Shown here: positions 38,206 through 49,980 of the stretch, in pieces
How positions within the stretch are numbered: position 1 is the stretch's first letter
How the letters are laid out: every line of letters starts with the position of its first letter
NCBI GenBank assembly: GCA_950097015.1
Contig: CATNEN010000038.1
Coordinates: 4,881,001 to 4,945,000, forward strand
Direction of reading: 5' to 3'
Origin: Macrostomum hystrix
Lineage: Eukaryota > Platyhelminthes > Macrostomidae
DNA: 64,000 nt
Translations under genes and position numbers: made by a program
Notes under the pieces: generated by a model
The model's input: the letters and a program-made list of their open reading frames with translations, nothing else
What the model was told of the DNA's origin: nothing
Databases searched by the model: none

Positions 38206-40370
38206 TGAGTCTCCTTGTAATTTGGCTCTAATTGATTGTTACATTTTCCATATTTTCCGGCTGCAATTGACTCTCGGATTGGAAATGTCTAATATTTTGT
38301 TGTCAAGACTCTCTAGACGCACAGGCAGTAGAGGTTATTCTATTGTATCATTGTCTTGTATTAAACATTGTTTTACAGCTTATTTGTTGTTTTTTGGTTT
38401 TTGTTGTCTTTTATCTTTATGATATCCTTTCTAATGCAAAGCTAGATTTGTCTTGTTGGTGTTGTAGTTCCTGTATCCTTCTTTCCTGGAAATAATTTAC
38501 AGATTTTCAGATATTTTTGGGAGAGCAACTTGCACAGTTCTTAAGGCTTTTCATGAGTGTACTAATAAGTCCATTATTATTCTTTTTGATCTGCTATAAT
38601 CCAAAATTTGATTACAAGTCTATATTTTATCGTTTTTTGTTTATTATGCTAGGTAATATTTCTTGCAAGTTATTTTATGCTCGTGTTTTTTTAATATGCA
38701 AATTAATTTTTCTGCAAAAATACGAACAATTGTTTTGCTTTGAGACCAGGTGTTTTAATATCACAACTTATTACTAATTTGTAAGTACAAGTTTTTGCTT
38801 GTTTGTACTTATCTATCCGCATAGGTAACTGCCTACTGTGAGTAGTTAAAATAAGAAATATGCAATAAAATTAAGATTTGTTGGTTTTATGGCTAAAATC
38901 ACATTCAGGCTTTTATTGTCCGGGTGATTGAGTGTTGGTTTTAACTTTGTTTTTTTATTTTACTAGTAGGTGTTCTCGTTTCGTGTCTATCGGTATGATT
39001 GTAGGTAAAATATTATTTATTAGCTAAATCGCGATATACTATCATGGCATTCAGGCTTTAAACTGCGCATATCTAGCCTGTAGTTGACTTGGTAAGAATT
39101 TCTAGTCCGCTTACAGTGCCAGTGTACTATTAAGAGTCTGCGTATCCGCCGATCCCTCCGGGCTGAGCAGTGCGGCCTGATGTACTTTAGAATCGGTTCG
39201 GTTTAGCTGTTCTGTTTTTCTCATTAGCATCCTCATCTCCGTCATCCTCTGCTACTGGCTCTCCGCTGCTACTACAATTAGCTTCCTACCTTGTACCCGA
39301 GCTCAGCTTTTTCCTACTTCTCCCATTGTCTCCAGCGAATGGCTAGATTGATATTTTTCCGTCTCGTTGTTTTCCATTTCTTTCTGATGCCACGAATTTT
39401 GTCTCACAACTTGAAAGACTAAATACTCGTATTGTTCCTGTCTGTTATGTCTGTCTGTCTGCCTGTCTGTCTGTCTGTCTGTCAGCATGTCTGTTTTTCT
39501 ATTTGTCTGTCTGTCAGCATGTCTGTTTTTCTATTTGTCTGTCTGTCAGCATGAAAGTACAGGTTTCATATAAAAAACCACACCTTACTTGTCTAAAACT
39601 GATTTCATTCACTGTCTTATTCGCATAATGTTCGATGATTTATGATTTAAGATTTATGTTTGATTAGTTCCCTCGAGGTGTTTTATTACATTTTAATTTC
39701 TGTTCTTCAGTTTTCTAGACAAGTGACCGATGGCCCTTTCTAGCCAGCCAGTTGATCGATATTGCTGGCCTACGGTTCATAGCCGCACATGTGCAGCTGT
39801 GGACCCATGCTCGAAAATATTTTTTTGTTGGGCGTGCCCACATACTGCGAATCAAGAAAGTGGGAAATGGGCAGATTAATGAATATGGAGAGAAGGCGGA
39901 TCTGAACTATTAAAAGCGAGCAGGCAGCAGTCTCGAATCGGCTTGGCAGGCGATCCACTCAGAGAAAGACAGGAATAAAGGAATGTGGTTGGGATCTGGG
40001 ATTTCTGGACCAGTCTGACAGGACTATAATATCGCTTAATCAACTGGACCTCACAGCGGCTGCTGTTGCAGCGCTTTCGCCTCCAACGTCAGCTCAACTG
40101 CATCACAAATCGAGAGAAAGAGAAGAGAGAGTCTGGTACCGACCTTGTGTTTGCAGGTCCTGCCCCCCTGCCCACAATGTCAATCAGCCCACCCAAGAGC
40201 CAATCGGCTATGGCTTCCTATGCGCCATGGAGGCCGGCTAGCTTGGCAACTATTTACAGTTGAGAGCAGCTGGCCCAGATTCTAGATGAGCTTCAGAGCT
40301 GGGTAACGGGAGACTTTCTCTCGATCCGCTCGCTTTTGTTAACCCACCTCAGCCCCGACTGCTGCATTTT
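38206..40370. other. Copine 3 3'UTR and spacer to the arrestin cluster
   Basis: Poly(A) signal AATAAA at 38864-38869. The rest is AT-rich without coding features, apart from the microsatellite at 39441-39553. It ends with a TTTTCCAG acceptor at 40374. Confidence 0.6.
39441..39553 (+). repeat. TGTC microsatellite with 36-bp superunits
   Basis: TGTCTGTC runs followed by two to three copies of CAGCATGTCTGTTTTTCTAT-TTGTCTGTCTGT. Confidence 0.85.
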
Positions 40371-40383
40371 CCAGGCCTGAGAG

Positions 40384-43300
40384 ATGAAGGTGCAGCTGTT
40401 CGACATCACATTCGACGATGCCGAAGTGAATCCGCACGCTGTCTACCGATCCGGCCAGATGGTAAACTTTAGAGTACACCTGAAGCTTCTGGAGCCCGTC
40501 AAGTGCAGAGGTGCGAATTTTGCCTTTGTATGTATACTTTACTTATTTAATTGCAGGGGGGCCTGGGGCACTTGACGCACAAGCGCAGGAACGGCATACC
40601 CCAGGCCGGCGAACTAGGCGGGGGTCGCCCATCGCGCCATCTGGACCCCTGGACTCAGGCACCTCACACACAGCAGCAAGCCAAGCGGGGAATGGGGCGG
40701 CAGCCGGAGTGCCTCTCACCCCAGGCCCGCACACGCGCACAGCAGACCAAACCAGGGGAGGACTTAGATGCCTGAAGGGTAGGGACGAGAGGACCATGCC
40801 ACGCGCGCAGACGGCTGGTGAAACCTCGCCGCTCAGAGCACGCATGGCTGGTGCACACCCGCCCCACCCCCAATACAACGCCTCACACCCGGCCCAACGC
40901 ACAAACACAAACACACACAAGCAGGCATGCAGAAGGCAGGGGTTAAGCTATTTTAAATTAGCTTTGGTTGCACAGAATAAGGTGCATATCCGCAAGTCAC
41001 TATACTTCGCAAACCTCCAACTAAGCCCCCCGAAATAATCGTGACTTGGAGGGAGGAACGAACCAGCGACAATTGGAAAGTGAGGCAGCGACATTAGCCG
41101 CTGACCCACTCACCCCCTTGCTATGTATTTTGTATGTTGCTATTGAGGCAATCTTCTCTATCTATACGCAGGGGGCCGGGGCACTTGTCGCACAAGCGAC
41201 GGAGCGGCACGCCCCCAGACCGTCGACCTAGGCGCTTTTGCGCCCATCGAGCCGCCTCCCCTGAGCAGGCACCACACACAGCAGCACAGACCAGCCGGGG
41301 ATGGCAGGAGGCACCCAGAATAGGCAGCAGTGTCCCCCACCCCAGCCCCACACGCACAGAGCAGACCAAGCCGGGGCGGAAGGCTGATATGAAATCAGTT
41401 CTCAGGGGGGGCCGGGTGATGAGTGTACACTTATCCAATCGCGCTGACGGAAGTCCAGAAAGCGTGCGGCGGTGTACACCCGCCCTCCAGCCACCCCCCG
41501 CAAGGCCTCACGCCCCAGCGCCAACGCACACAGCTCACACAACGCAGAACACGCACACAGAAGGTAGGAGCGAAGCTATTATTTCAAGCTTTGATTTCAC
41601 GAAATATGGTGCACCTCCACCGGTCGCTACTGTCCAAACCCCCCAACAAGTCCCGAAATTAATCGTGACTTAAAGGGTGAATCGAACTAGCGTCCTTTGG
41701 AGTGCGAGGCAGCGACGTTAGCCGCTGACCCACTCGCCCCCTTGCTATTGAGGCTATCTTAGATCAAATATCTGCTGTGATCACCTCTCAAAGACTGGTT
41801 TCATTTTTTATCGAGATGATTTTTATGAATAAAGTCTGGCCAGATGTCATAGTTGCATAAGTGCTAAACCATGCTCCTGTTGTGATCATCTTTGTGAATT
41901 TTCCAGTTCAACAAGTACGTACACTAAACAGCTCCTCAGTTCGTGCTGTTCTCAATTGCCAGTCAGTATGTCCATTGTTCTCTTGATTGTTCTTGGTATT
42001 TTGCCACAGTTTCTGTTGACACAGTGCATTAAACTGTGTTGCTGATTAGTTCTTGGCTGTTGAATTCGTTAACAATTTGTCCCTTTTGATCGCTCAGTAC
42101 TCTCGTTGTTGACGTTCTTAATTGATCGCTTGGTACTCTCGTTGTTGATGGTCTCAATCGATCACTCAGTAGTCTCGTTGTTGACGGTCTCAATCGATCG
42201 CTCAGTACTCTCTCGTTGTTGACGTTCTTAATTGAACGCTCAGTGCTCTCGTTGTTGACAGTCTCATTCGATCGCTCGGTGCGTTCGTTTTTGACTGTTT
42301 CAACCGAGCAATCAGTGGGTTAGTTTTCGAAATTTTAGTAAATGCCTCGCTTGTTTTCTGCAGCTTTCTAGTGGAAATTTCAGTGAGTTTGTTGTTAACC
42401 TTCTAAGTGTGATTATTTGGTACTAAATACCCCACACTGCGCAGCCATCTACGTAAAGTTATTCGGCAACTCGTATGTGCACTGGACCGAGACCAGATCA
42501 ACTGGCTCAGGAAACAACCAACGAACGGAAACTGTTTCCTACACCTCCGAGGAGGTTTACCTCGACCAGAAGGTGGCCATTTTTTGTGAGTTCCAATTTT
42601 ATTTGAGGACCTGTCTTGCAGTTTGCGACCATGAGCGTCAGTGAAGTCTAAGAAAGGAACAAAAGTTGACTAAATCTGCTCCATCGCAGCGCCGCCAAGT
42701 CAAGGCCCAGGAGCTGATCATCATCCTGCCGGAGACTTCATCTATCCGGTGGCCTTTCAAGTGCCGCCCACCGCGCCTTCCTCCTTCGAGAGCGCCATCG
42801 GCCGCATTCGCTACCAGATCAAGGCCAACATTGACCGGCCCTGGAAGATTGACAATTACACGCAGAAATTCTACACAGTTATTCGCGACTTCGATTTGAA
42901 CATTCGCCTTCCGGAGGAGATCGGGCCATTCAGCACTGACGAGGAGTTCGATGTCAATTGTTGCGGCTGCTTTAAATGCTGTTATGGCAAGGTGCGAGTC
43001 CGCTTGGCCTTGCCCAAGAAGGGATTCGTACCTGGCGAGCAGGTGCACGTCACCGGCGAGATCTCCAACATCAGCAAGACGAACCTGGAGAGCATCAACC
43101 TTGAGATCTATCAGGTTAGCTACTATGACGCAACACAGATGTTTTTGAGGTGGCGGCGGTTAAAGCCTAGTGGTTACAGCATCGGACTCACGACTTGAAG
43201 GTCGGAGGTTCGATTCCTGACTCCACCGGAAAAATTTGTATCCTATTGCACGACACTTAACTCTGCATTTCTTCAGTTCAAACAGCTGTTAAATGGGTAC

Positions 43301-45435
43301 TAGCATCATCTGGGGTAATTAAGGGTGGGTGTGGCATCCCTCTCAGTCCATGGACTGAACAGTCGTACGCAGCTTTCAGATGCGCGGCACAAATGCTGCG
43401 GCTGTGCTGTCGGGTGCACATTAGGGCAGGTGAAATCTAACCATTTTAATTATTACAATTGTAAACGAGGTAGGCCCTAGCCTTAGTGTTTGTAGGGTGT
43501 TTGGCTCTTGCTACTGTGTTTGTGGGGTGGTGGTCTCTAGCATCTGTGTTTGTGGGGTGGTGGTCTCTAGCTCCTGTGTTTGTGGGGTGGTGGTCTCTAG
43601 CTCCTGTGTTTTTGGGGTGGTGGGCTCTAGCTCCTGTGTTTGTGGGGTGGTGATCTCTAGCATCTGTGTTTGTGGGGTGGTGGTCTCTAGCTCCTGTGTT
43701 TGTGGGGTGGTGGTCTCTAGCATCTGTGTTTGTGGGGTGGTGGGCTCTAGCTCCTGTGTTTGTGGGATGGTGGTCTCTAGCTCCTGTGTGTTTGTGGGGT
43801 GGTGTGGTGGGCTCTAGCTCCTGTGTGTTTGTGTGGTGGTGGGCTCTAGCTCCTGTGTTTTTGTTGGGTGGTGGGCTCTAGTATCTGTGTTTGTGGGGTG
43901 GTGGGCTCTAGCTCCTGTGTTTGTGGGGTGGTGATCTCTAGCATCTGTGTTTGTGGGGTGTTGGTCTCGATCCCATGATTTTGTGTTGGTGGGCTTTAGC
44001 ACCTATGCTTTTGCCTAAGTGGGCTTCATGGTTCTGCGCAGCGAGAACTCGAAAAGTGTAAAAGTAGAATTTTATACAATTTATCGTGACCAATTTCCAG
44101 CACTGTGTCTACATCACGCCAGGCAAGAACAGGACAGTGTGCCGGGTGGCCTCTGAAATTAATCTGCCAGGCCTTGAGCAGGGTCAGACCATGCAGCTGA
44201 ATCACCTGCTACCTGTAAATCCGGTGCCTTGCTCTCACATTGAGGGCTGCAACAATATTCGAGTGCATTATTACTTCCGGGTGAGCGTTGCTGACGGCCT
44301 TCTATGCATCTGTGCGGCTTTCTGAATTTCTATATTTTTAGTCTCCTTCCAGAACAGTCTGTGGTCTGTTCTCGGACCAGTCTGTGGTCTCCTTCCGGAC
44401 CAGTCTATGGTCTCTTTCCGGACCAGTCTATGGTCTCTTTCCGGACCAGTCTGTGGTCTCTTTTCCGGAACAGTCTGTTGTCTCTTTCCGGACCAGTCTA
44501 TGGTCTCTTTCCGGACCAGTCTGTGGTCTCTTTCCGTACCAGTCTGTGGTCTCTTTCCGGACCAGTCTGTGGTCTCTTTCCGGACCAGTCTATGGTCTCT
44601 TTCCGGACCAGTCTGTCGTCTCTTTCCGGACCAGTCTGTGGTCTCTTTCCGGACCAGTCTATGGTCTCTTTCCGGACCAGTCTGTCGTCTCTTTCCGGAC
44701 CAGTCTATGGTCTCTTTCCGGACCAGTCTATGGTCTCTTTTCCGGACCAGTCTGTGGTCTCTTTCCGGACCAGTCTGTGGTCTCTTTCCGGACCAGTCTA
44801 TGGTCTCTTTCCGGACCAGTCTATGGTCTCTTTCCGGACCAGTCTGTGGTCTCTTTCCAGACCAGTCTGTGGTCTCATTCTATATTCAGTTTTCGTTCCA
44901 GTTGCTAGTCGCGTTGTTAACCATTCGGTTTCCTCGCTCTGTACTTTTATCCTAGCTACTAAGCAATCCTGAGCTTAGGCGCTAGCTTACAGGCTTACAT
45001 TCGGTTTTGTGTCCGCTCTTTCAGGTCAATGCCGATGGTGGTTGCTGCCTGTCGGTGACCAAGGAGTGCTGTGAGCTGCTGATCGGCAGTATACCGCTCT
45101 GGTCATCGTTTGCTGCGCCACAATCTGCCTTCATGCCGCCCCTGCCGAACCAGCAGCAGCAGCAGCCATTTGTGCCGCGTATGTCTACGAAGACACACTC
45201 TGTCTCCAATAATTTAGTAGGAGTACCTTGTAAGTTTTCAAGCTTAGCACCTGCTCCCCACTTGATTTCCTCAGCTCCACCCAGCTACGAGGAGTGCATG
45301 TTCGGCCGGGTGCAGATGGACCAGGAGGAAGGCAAGAGCTTCGGCACCCCGGGCCAATGGGCGCCCTGCTACCCCTACTACCCCATGGCCTCCGTCACAC
45401 CGTCGGCTCCTCCACCGCCACCACCGGTTGCTTAG
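40384..45435 (+). CDS. Alpha-arrestin (ARRDC) A, 6 exons, 412 aa, with PPSY and PSAP
   Basis: Arrestin-fold adaptor linking membrane cargo to NEDD4-type ubiquitin ligases and endosomal sorting. Exons 40384-40510, 42445-42585, 42690-43114, 44101-44280, 45025-45229 and 45275-45435 join in frame (phases 1, 1, 0, 0, 1). The N-domain begins MKVQLFDITFDDAEVNPHAV; the inter-domain segment HPAGDFIYPVAFQVP-PTAPSSFE is a family hallmark; the C-domain holds FVPGEQVHVTGEI and LNHLLPVNPVP. The tail has a Q run, PPSY at 361-364 and PSAP at 402-405. The last intron is only 45 nt, a multiple of 3 and free of stops, so its retention would still give a full protein. The introns contain two SINE2 copies, one SINE1 and three minisatellites. 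An acceptor lies 9 nt before the ATG. Confidence 0.93.
40553..41120 (-). mobile_element. SINE2 copy 1 in ARRDC A intron 1
   Basis: On the minus strand a tRNA-like head (GTGGGTCAGCGGCTAA A-box region, CTGGTTCGTTCC B-box region) begins near 41120 and the element ends at GGCCCCCC near 40555. It aligns along its length with the copy at 41168-41745. About 570 bp, long for a SINE. Open frames within it are not conserved between copies. Confidence 0.75.
41168..41745 (-). mobile_element. SINE2 copy 2 in ARRDC A intron 1
   Basis: Same family and orientation as the copy just upstream. Near-identical flanks TTGCTATTGAGGC-ATCTT at 41137-41155 and 41742-41760 look like a ~19-bp target duplication. Confidence 0.78.
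42101..42318 (+). repeat. 36-bp minisatellite, about 6 units, in ARRDC A intron 1
   Basis: The unit CTCGTTGTTGACGGTCTCAA + TCGATCGCTCAGTACT is repeated with moderate divergence. Confidence 0.85.
43150..43440 (+). mobile_element. Full-length tRNA-derived SINE1 in ARRDC A intron 3
   Basis: The tRNA-like head has A-box TAGTGGTTACAGC and B-box GGTTCGATTCC spaced as in a tRNA gene (43165-43222). It is followed by a body with TGGACTGAACAG and GCTGTGCTGTCGG shared with 11831, 51017 and 58138, and an A/T-rich end. Reference copy for the family in this window. Confidence 0.85.
43490..44030 (+). repeat. 30-bp minisatellite, about 17 units, in ARRDC A intron 3
   Basis: The unit TGGTCTCTAGCTCCTGTGTT + TGTGGGGTGG shows CATC/CTCC and TGGT/TGGG variants. 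It is open on both strands because 30 is a multiple of 3. It directly follows the SINE1 copy. Confidence 0.93.
44338..44880 (+). repeat. 23-bp minisatellite, about 23 units, in ARRDC A intron 4
   Basis: The unit CTTTCCGGACCAGTCTATGG + TCT. It begins about 60 nt after the exon 4 donor. Each unit contains a pyrimidine tract ending in CCAG, resembling a splice acceptor. All three plus frames are open because the unit lacks stops. Confidence 0.93.
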
Positions 45436-46491
45436 CAACCTGACCGACGAGCTGCGCTGTACTGCTGCCAGCGTGTTTTATTTAATATGTTTTGTCTAAC
45501 TGATTAACTTCATTTTTATCAAAACGAAATGCCCGCTTTGATTCAAATAGATCTAGCTGTGTAAGATTTAATGCGTAACATGTGCGTACAAGAATGTACT
45601 CGGAGATACAAAAGGTATGCACTAAATCATGTAAGAGTTGATTTAGGAATCAACAAGTGCCAATCAGCCCCCATCACAATCGGAAGGCTGCGTTCAGACA
45701 TTTAGTTTATAGACGAAGGGCGCCACACCCACACTTAATTAACCATTGATCATCGAGGTCAACTGAAGAAATGAATATTTAAAGTAAATACTAAAGTAAG
45801 TACAAGTATGTTATAGCCTCATTTACTGATCTTTCTACGGTTGAAATCTAACAAACCATCTGTCAAATCATTGTGAATCATCGTAAATCAAATATTTTCC
45901 TCCACTATACTAAAAATGAAATGGTTGCTTGGTTGTAATTGATTTTCTCCCGAACGGCTCAACCGATTTTCACCATTTCTTCACCAACAGATGCTAAATA
46001 TGGGGACAATTATACACGTATTTTTATTAAGCCTTACTTTATTGCTAAGGGGATTAAATATTCGAAAAACATGATTTTTCAAAGGTCAAACCATCTTGGC
46101 CTATTGAGAATTTTACTCACTGCCACTGAATTAGAATTGCATCGTCAAATTGCGCAACAACCCCTAGCTGATTGAATTTGAAGCCTGCACTCTGGAGACA
46201 AATTGGAAATAAATGTACACAACCAACCGCGAGACTGAGTGTACTCTATTTTCTCACTTCATTGTACAAAGCCAGAACTTTAAGAATTCATTTTATAAGG
46301 CTGATTTTTGCACCCACTAACCAACAGTCGGAATAGCCGATGTGTAGGCACTAGGAATAGGTTAGGCTAGGCTAGGGTTCGATTCTGAACTGCGTCAAAT
46401 CATTTAGACAAATTTTCTGCCAGTAGTGATTGAAGATTATTTGAATTTATTTTTTTCATTTCGTTAATAAAATATCATAAATCATAGCACA
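45436..46491. other. Spacer after ARRDC A with a decayed SINE1 fragment
   Basis: No gene seen. About 45660-45780 (minus) resembles the SINE1 body (GAAGGCTGCGTTCAGAC, GCCACACCCACACTTAATTA). A far AATAAA lies at about 46207. Confidence 0.5.
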
Positions 46492-48870
46492 CCAGAGTTT
46501 GAATCATGGCTGAACAAGAGTTTGAATCATGGCTAAACCAGAGTTTGAATCATGGCAAAAACAGCGTCTGAATCATGGCTAAACCAGAGCTTGAATCATG
46601 GCTAAACCAGAGTTTGAATCATGGCTGAACCAGCGTTTGAATCATGGCTAAACCAGAGTTTGAATGAAGGCTAAACCCGAGTTTGAATCATGGCAAAACC
46701 AGAGTTTGAATCATGGCAAAACCAGAGTTTGAATCATGGCTAAACCAGAGTTTGAATCATGGCTAAAACAGAGTTTAAATCATGGCAAAACCAGAGCTTG
46801 AATCATGGCAAAACCAGCGTTTGAATCATGGCTAAACCAGAGCTTGAATCATGGCTAAACCAGAGCTTGAATCATGGCAAAATCAGAGTTTGAATCATGG
46901 CTAAACCAGAGTTTGAATCATGGCTAAAACAGAGTTTGAATCATGGCAAAACCAGAGCTTGAATCATGGCTAAACCAGCGTTTGAATCATGGCTAAACCA
47001 GAGCTTGAATCATGGCTAAACCAGAGTCTGAATCATGGCTAAACCAGAGTCTGAATCATGGCTAAACCAGCGTCTGAATCATGGCTAAAGCAGAGTTTGA
47101 ATCATGGCTAAACTAGAGTCTGAATCATGGCTAAACCAGAGTTTGAATCATGGCTAAACCAGAGTTTGAATCATGGCTAAACCAGAGTTTGAATCATGGC
47201 TAAAACAGAGTTTAAATCATGGCAAAACCAGAGCTTGAATCATGGCAAAACCAGCGTTTGAATCATGGCTAAACCAGAGCTTGAATCATGGCTAAACCAG
47301 AGCTTGAATCATGGCAAAATCAGAGTTTGAATCATGGCTAAACCAGAGTTTGAATCATGGCTAAACCAGAGTTTGAATCATGGCTAAACCAGAGCTTGAA
47401 TCATGGCTAAACCAGAGTTTAAATCATGGCTAAACCAGAGTTTGAATCATGGCAAAACCCGAGTTTCAATCATGGCTAAAACAGAGTTTGAATCATGGCA
47501 AAACCAGAGCTTGAATCATGGCTAAACCAGCGTTTGAATCATGGCTAAACCAGAGCTTGAATCATGGCTAAACCAGAGTCTGAATCATGGCTAAACCAGA
47601 GTCTGAATCATGGCTAAACCAGCGTCTGAATCATGGCTAAAGCAGAGTTTGAATCATGGCTAAACTAGAGTCTGAATCATGGCTAAACCAGAGTTTGAAT
47701 CATGGCTAAACCAGAGTTTGAATCATGGCTAAACCAGAGTTTGAATCATGGCTAAAAACCAGCGTTTGAATCATAGCCAACAAGAGTTTGAATCTTGGCT
47801 AAACTAGCGTTTGAATCATGGCAAAACCAGAGTTTGAATCATTGCTAAACCAGAGTTTGAATGAAGGCTAAACCCGAGTTTGAATCATGGCAAAACCAGA
47901 GTTTGAATCATGGCAAAACCAGAGTTTGAATCATGGCTAAACCAGAGTTTGAATCATGGCTAAACCAGCGTTTGAATCATGGCAAAACCCGAGTTTCAAT
48001 CATGGCTAAACCAGAGTTTGAATCATGGCTAAACCAGAGTTTGAATCATGGCTAAAACAGAGTTTGAATCATGGCAAAACCAGAGCTTGAATCATGGCAA
48101 AATCAGAGTTTGAATCATGGCTAAACCAGAGTTTGAATCATGGCTAAACCAGAGTTTGAATCATGGCTAAACCAGAGCTTGAATCATGGCTAAACCAGAG
48201 TTTAAATCATGGCTAAACCAGAGTTTGAATCATGGCAAAACCCGAGTTTCAATCATGGCTAAACCAGAGTTTGAATCATGGCTAAACCAGAGTTTGAATC
48301 ATGGCTAAAACAGAGTTTGAATCATGGCAAAACCAGAGCTTGAATCATGGCTAAACCAGCGTTTGAATCATGGCTAAACCAGAGCTTGAATCATGGCTAA
48401 ACCAGAGTCTGAATCATGGCTAAACCAGAGTCTGAATCATGGCTAAACCAGCGTCTGAATCATGGCTAAAGCAGAGTTTGAATCATGGCTAAACTAGAGT
48501 CTGAATCATGGCTAAACCAGAGTTTGAATCATGGCTAAACCAGAGTTTGAATCATGGCTAAAAACCAGCGTTTGAATCATAGCCAACAAGAGTTTGAATC
48601 TTGGCTAAACTAGCGTTTGAATCATGGCAAAACCAGAGTTTGAATCATTGCTAAACCAGAGTTTCAATCATGGCTAACCCAGCGTTTGAATCATGGCTAA
48701 ACCAGAGCTTGAATCATGGCTAAACCAGCGTTTGAATCATGGCTAAACCAGAGCTTGAATCATAGCCAACCAGAGTCTGAATCATGGCAAAACGAGAGTT
48801 TGAATCATAGCCCACCAGGGTTTAAAACAGGGCGAAATCTGAGTTTGAATCTTGGCTTACCCAGCGTTTG
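46492..48870 (+). repeat. 23-bp minisatellite, about 103 units, with higher-order repeats
   Basis: The unit is CATGGCTAAACCAGAGTTTG + AAT with variants (GCAAAA, GCGTTT, GAGCTTG, GAGTCTG). A distinctive block containing TAAAGCAGAGTTTG then TAAACTAGAGTCTG recurs at 47087, 47639 and 48468. The steps are 552 bp (exactly 24 units) and 829 bp (36 units plus one base), showing segmental duplication of blocks. Confidence 0.96.
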
Positions 48871-48889
48871 AAAAATCAACGTCAACTGG

Positions 48890-49980
48890 GGAGTCATCAT
48901 CAAAATGGGGATCATGGTAAACTGTGGGATAATCGTCAACTGGGGGATCATGGTAAACTTGGGGATCATTGTCAACTGGGTGATCATCATCAACTGGGGA
49001 TCATCATCAACTGGGGGATCATCATCAACTGGGGGTTCATTGTCAACTGTGGGATCATTGTCAACCGGCGGGATCATTGTCAACTGGGGGATCATTGTCA
49101 ACTGGGGGATCATTGTCAACTGGGGGGTAATGGTCAACTAGGGGATAATTGTCAACTGGGGAATCATCATCAAATGGGGGATCATGGTCAACTTGGGGAT
49201 CATTGTCAACTGGATGATCATCATAAACTGGGGGATCATTGTCAATTGGGGGAACATTGTCAACTGGACGAACATTGTTAACTGGGGATCATCATCAATG
49301 GGGAGTCATCATCAACTGGGGGATCATTGTGAACTGGAGGATCTTTGTCAACTGGGGGATCATTGTCAACTGGGGGATCATTGTCAACTGGGGGATCATT
49401 GTCAACTGGGAGATCATCATCAACGGGGGGATCATCATCAACTGGGGGATCATTGTCAACTGTGGGATCATTGTCAACGGGCGGGATCATTGTCAACTGG
49501 GGGATCATTGTCAACTGGGGGATCATTGTCAACTGGGAGATCATCATCAACGGGGGGATCATCATCAAATGGGGGATCTTTGTTAACTGGGGGATCATTG
49601 TGAACTGGGGGATCATTGTCAACTGGGGGATCATTGTCAACTGGGGGATCATTGTCAACTGGGGGATCATCATCAACTGGGGGATCATCATCAACTGGGG
49701 GATCATTGTGAACTGGGGGATCATTGTCAACTGGGGGATCATTGTCAACTGTGGGATCATTGTCAACGGGCGGGATCATTGTCAACTGGGGGATCATTGT
49801 CAACTGGGGGATCATTGTCAACTGGGGGATCATTGTAAACTGGGGGATCATCATCAACTGGGGGATCATTGTCAACTGGGGGAACATTGTCAACTGGGGG
49901 TTCATTGTCAACTGGGGGATCATTGTCAACTGGGGGATAATTGTCAACTAGGGGATCATCATCAACTAGGGGATCATTGT
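48890..49980 (+). repeat. 18-bp minisatellite, about 60 units, G-run bearing
   Basis: The unit GGGGGATCATTGTCAACT has variants CATCATCAACT and CTGTGG. 18 is a multiple of 3, so several frames on both strands are open for over 100 codons (for example INWGII-type and PQLTMI-type); rotation among frames and lack of any start logic mark it as non-coding. Contiguous with the end of the 23-bp array. Confidence 0.95.

Noticed and set aside
40511-41673. Open frames of 105-179 codons in ARRDC A intron 1
   Set aside because: They fall inside SINE2 copies and are not conserved between the two copies.
43150-43235. Functional tRNA gene
   Set aside because: The A and B boxes are present, but the segment continues into a SINE body shared with several dispersed copies and I could not fold a proper acceptor stem.
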